A DNA stretch of 15,433 nucleotides from SVQP01 sp045652835 (GTDB lineage: Bacteria > Bacillota > Clostridia > Oscillospirales > CAG-272). The stretch is taken from NCBI GenBank assembly GCA_045652835.1, contig JAZOLE010000189.1, positions 1 through 15,433 of the forward strand. The letters run 5' to 3'. Shown here piece after piece: positions 14,620-15,433 of this stretch (within the stretch, counting starts at the first letter, position 1; every line of letters begins with the position of its first letter). The position numbers were made by a program, and so were the translations under genes. A model generated the notes under the pieces. The model ran no database searches. It saw only the letters and a program-made list of their open reading frames with translations, and was not told the origin of the DNA.

Positions 14620-14679
14620 GTAGGAACACAGGGAACGGCTCTCAGTAATGCACAGCTTTACTGAGTAGAGCCCCTTGTG
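14620..14679. repeat. REP-like large hairpin, right copy, in the leader of the orphan gene
   Basis: GTAG (14620-14623) is followed by a long imperfect hairpin. Its arms pair as 14627-14633 with 14673-14679, 14637-14640 with 14669-14672 and 14641-14648 with 14658-14665, around a 9-nt loop. The first 20 nt are shared with the copy at 13973. It lies between the promoter and the ribosome site of the 185-aa gene, so it is transcribed as part of that leader. Confidence 0.65.
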
Positions 14680-14698
14680 ATATGCACGCGTTTTTTTC

Positions 14699-14727
14699 AT
14701 TATATCATATAGGGAATTGCATGTCAA
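14699..14727 (-). promoter_or_regulatory. Sigma-A promoter of the orphan 185-aa gene
   Basis: Read on the minus strand: TTGACA (14722-14727), a 17-bp spacer and TATAAT (14699-14704), all consensus. The expected start is near 14692, giving a leader of about 95 nt that contains the large REP-like hairpin. Confidence 0.88.
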
Positions 14728-14822
14728 GGTGTGGGATTGCCTTGCGTGTTGCGCGTGACAGGGCAACACCCCTTGAAATGCTTGCTTTGTCTATCATTTG
14801 CATTGTTTTTTCTCACAACCTA

Positions 14823-14851
14823 TTGACAAAAATCGCTTTCGATGCTATAAT
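14823..14851 (+). promoter_or_regulatory. Sigma-A promoter of the SCIFF gene
   Basis: TTGACA (14823-14828), a 17-bp spacer and TATAAT (14846-14851), with TG at 14843-14844 as an extended -10. The expected start is near 14858. A strong AAGGAG (14875-14880) lies 9 nt before the ATG. A perfect promoter with a strong ribosome site fits a small, abundantly made precursor peptide. Confidence 0.93.
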
Positions 14852-14889
14852 ACATCTGTTAAGCTTATTCTAATAAGGAGATATTTATC

Positions 14890-15036
14890 ATGAAGAGAAT
14901 TCAGACTATCCAGACCCGTGATCTCGCTAAGAGCGTAAACAACGGTGGTTGCGGCGAGTGCCAGACCTCCTGCCAGTCCGCTTGCAAGACCTCTTGCGGC
15001 GTTGCTAACCAGGAATGCGAGGCTAAGAAGGACTAA
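14890..15036 (+). CDS. scfA: SCIFF ranthipeptide precursor (six Cys in forty-five residues)
   Basis: A 48-aa precursor peptide. The leader (about 1-20, MKRIQTIQTRDLAKSV then NN) is followed by a core with exactly six Cys: 21, 24, 28, 32, 36 and 43, in the SCIFF spacing. SCIFF is a near-universal ribosomal peptide of Clostridia. Its radical-SAM maturase forms thioether links from Cys to non-alpha carbons of neighbouring residues (ranthipeptide class), and roles in cell-cell signalling have been proposed. The family core around the last Cys residues usually reads CKTSCTVANQ; here it is CKTSCGVANQ, with Gly37 in place of Thr. The remaining candidate acceptors within the Cys region include T26, S27, S30, T34, S35 and N40. 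The gene is too short for ordinary gene callers and is followed by its maturase after a hairpin. Confidence 0.95.
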   Translation: MKRIQTIQTRDLAKSVNNGGCGECQTSCQSACKTSCGVANQECEAKKD

Positions 15037-15051
15037 TTACATAGTCCAATG

Positions 15052-15084
15052 AACGGGGCTTTGGCAGATTGCCGTAGCCCCGTT
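15052..15084 (+). terminator. Hairpin between SCIFF and its maturase (likely leaky terminator)
   Basis: A perfect 9-bp outer stem (15052-15060 with 15076-15084) with an inner 4-bp stem (15063-15066 with 15070-15073), followed by a short U-rich ACTTTTG. The weak tail suggests partial termination, giving much peptide mRNA and less maturase mRNA from one promoter. Confidence 0.75.
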
Positions 15085-15109
15085 ACTTTTGAAAGGGATA
15101 AAATTAAAA

Positions 15110-15433
15110 ATGATTCACCAGTATAAATTAAACGGATATAACATCGTACTTGACGTATACAGCGGCTCTGTGCATTGCGTGGATGAGATCGCATATGATA
15201 TGATCGCCATGTACGAGGCAAACGACAAGCAGACCATTATCGACGCGATGATGGCAAAGTACGCAGGTCGCGAGGACGTGACCGAAGCAGAGCTTGCCGA
15301 GTGCTATGACGATATTACCGCACTTGCCGAGCAGGGCAAGCTGTTCGCGCCCGACGTTTACCGCGACAAGGCGTTTGATTTCAAGAACAGAAACACGGTA
15401 GTCAAGGCACTTTGCCTGCACGTGGCGCACACT
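15110..15433 (+). CDS. scfB: SCIFF radical-SAM maturase, N-terminal part (3' end outside window)
   Basis: The first 108 residues of a protein that runs off the right edge. The opening HQYKLNGYNIVLDVYSGSVH and the DEIAYDMIAMYE stretch match the N-terminal peptide-recognition (RRE-like) part of the SCIFF maturase, which continues at about 93-108 with RNTVVKALCLHVAHT. In the family this leads straight into the CxxxCxxC motif that binds the SAM-cleaving 4Fe-4S cluster; the window ends just before it. The full enzyme is normally about 450 aa with a C-terminal SPASM domain holding auxiliary clusters. The ATG at 15110 follows AAAGGGA (15092-15098) with long 11-nt spacing, weaker than that of SCIFF. 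Confidence 0.93.
   Translation, partial: MIHQYKLNGYNIVLDVYSGSVHCVDEIAYDMIAMYEANDKQTIIDAMMAKYAGREDVTEAELAECYDDITALAEQGKLFAPDVYRDKAFDFKNRNTVVKALCLHVAHT

Noticed and set aside
14682..14873. A 63-codon open frame on the plus strand before SCIFF
   Set aside because: It overlaps two consensus promoters, has no ribosome site and matches nothing known.
14827..14889. Riboswitch or leader RNA before SCIFF
   Set aside because: The expected leader is only about 30 nt and shows no notable fold.

Overview
The window most likely comes from an anaerobic, endospore-forming member of the Clostridia (Firmicutes). The evidence is the trio ylbJ, yqfC and yqfD, a CotH-type spore-coat kinase homologue, a SCIFF ranthipeptide with its maturase, and AGGAGG-type ribosome binding sites. 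The BspA-like leucine-rich-repeat proteins with Cys-rich modules would fit a gut or other host-associated habitat, but that is inference. No tRNA, rRNA, CRISPR array, integrase or transposase was seen.

Layout. At 1-657 is the C-terminal end of a BspA-like LRR protein, closed by a strong terminator. An intergenic stretch (658-909) carries REP-like inverted repeats. ylbJ (910-2079, minus) diverges across 63 bp from a long co-directional run (2143-12784): yqfC, yqfD, phoH, ybeY, a one-TM protein of unknown function, era, recO, an Orn/Lys/Arg-type decarboxylase, a glycosidase-like TIM-barrel candidate, a CotH-family lipoprotein and a small protein resembling only region 2 of sigma-70. Many junctions overlap by 4-8 nt or are nearly abutting, and the run ends in a clear intrinsic terminator. 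Next come two minus-strand genes: a complete BspA-like exported protein (12844-13872) and an orphan 185-aa protein (14037-14594). Each has a consensus sigma-A promoter, and the orphan gene lies between two related GTAG-headed REP-like sequences. The right edge holds the SCIFF precursor (14890-15036), a hairpin, and the first 108 residues of its radical-SAM maturase.

How the parts fit. yqfC-yqfD-phoH-ybeY-era-recO is the conserved Firmicutes cluster that joins mother-cell sporulation functions to ribosome and RNA maturation and DNA repair. Here yqfF/pgpH, dgkA and cdd, found at this place in Bacillus, are absent, and a small membrane protein of unknown function sits between ybeY and era. The 3' end of the run adds accessory genes (decarboxylase, TIM barrel, CotH, sigma-2-like) that may form their own functional set. 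The SCIFF locus is an independent transcription unit.

The points most worth attention are: the SCIFF peptide has Gly at the position where I recall the thioether-acceptor Thr of characterised homologues; the sigma-region-2-only protein is coupled to a CotH lipoprotein; and the orphan gene is flanked by REP-like repeats, one of which forms a large hairpin in its own leader.
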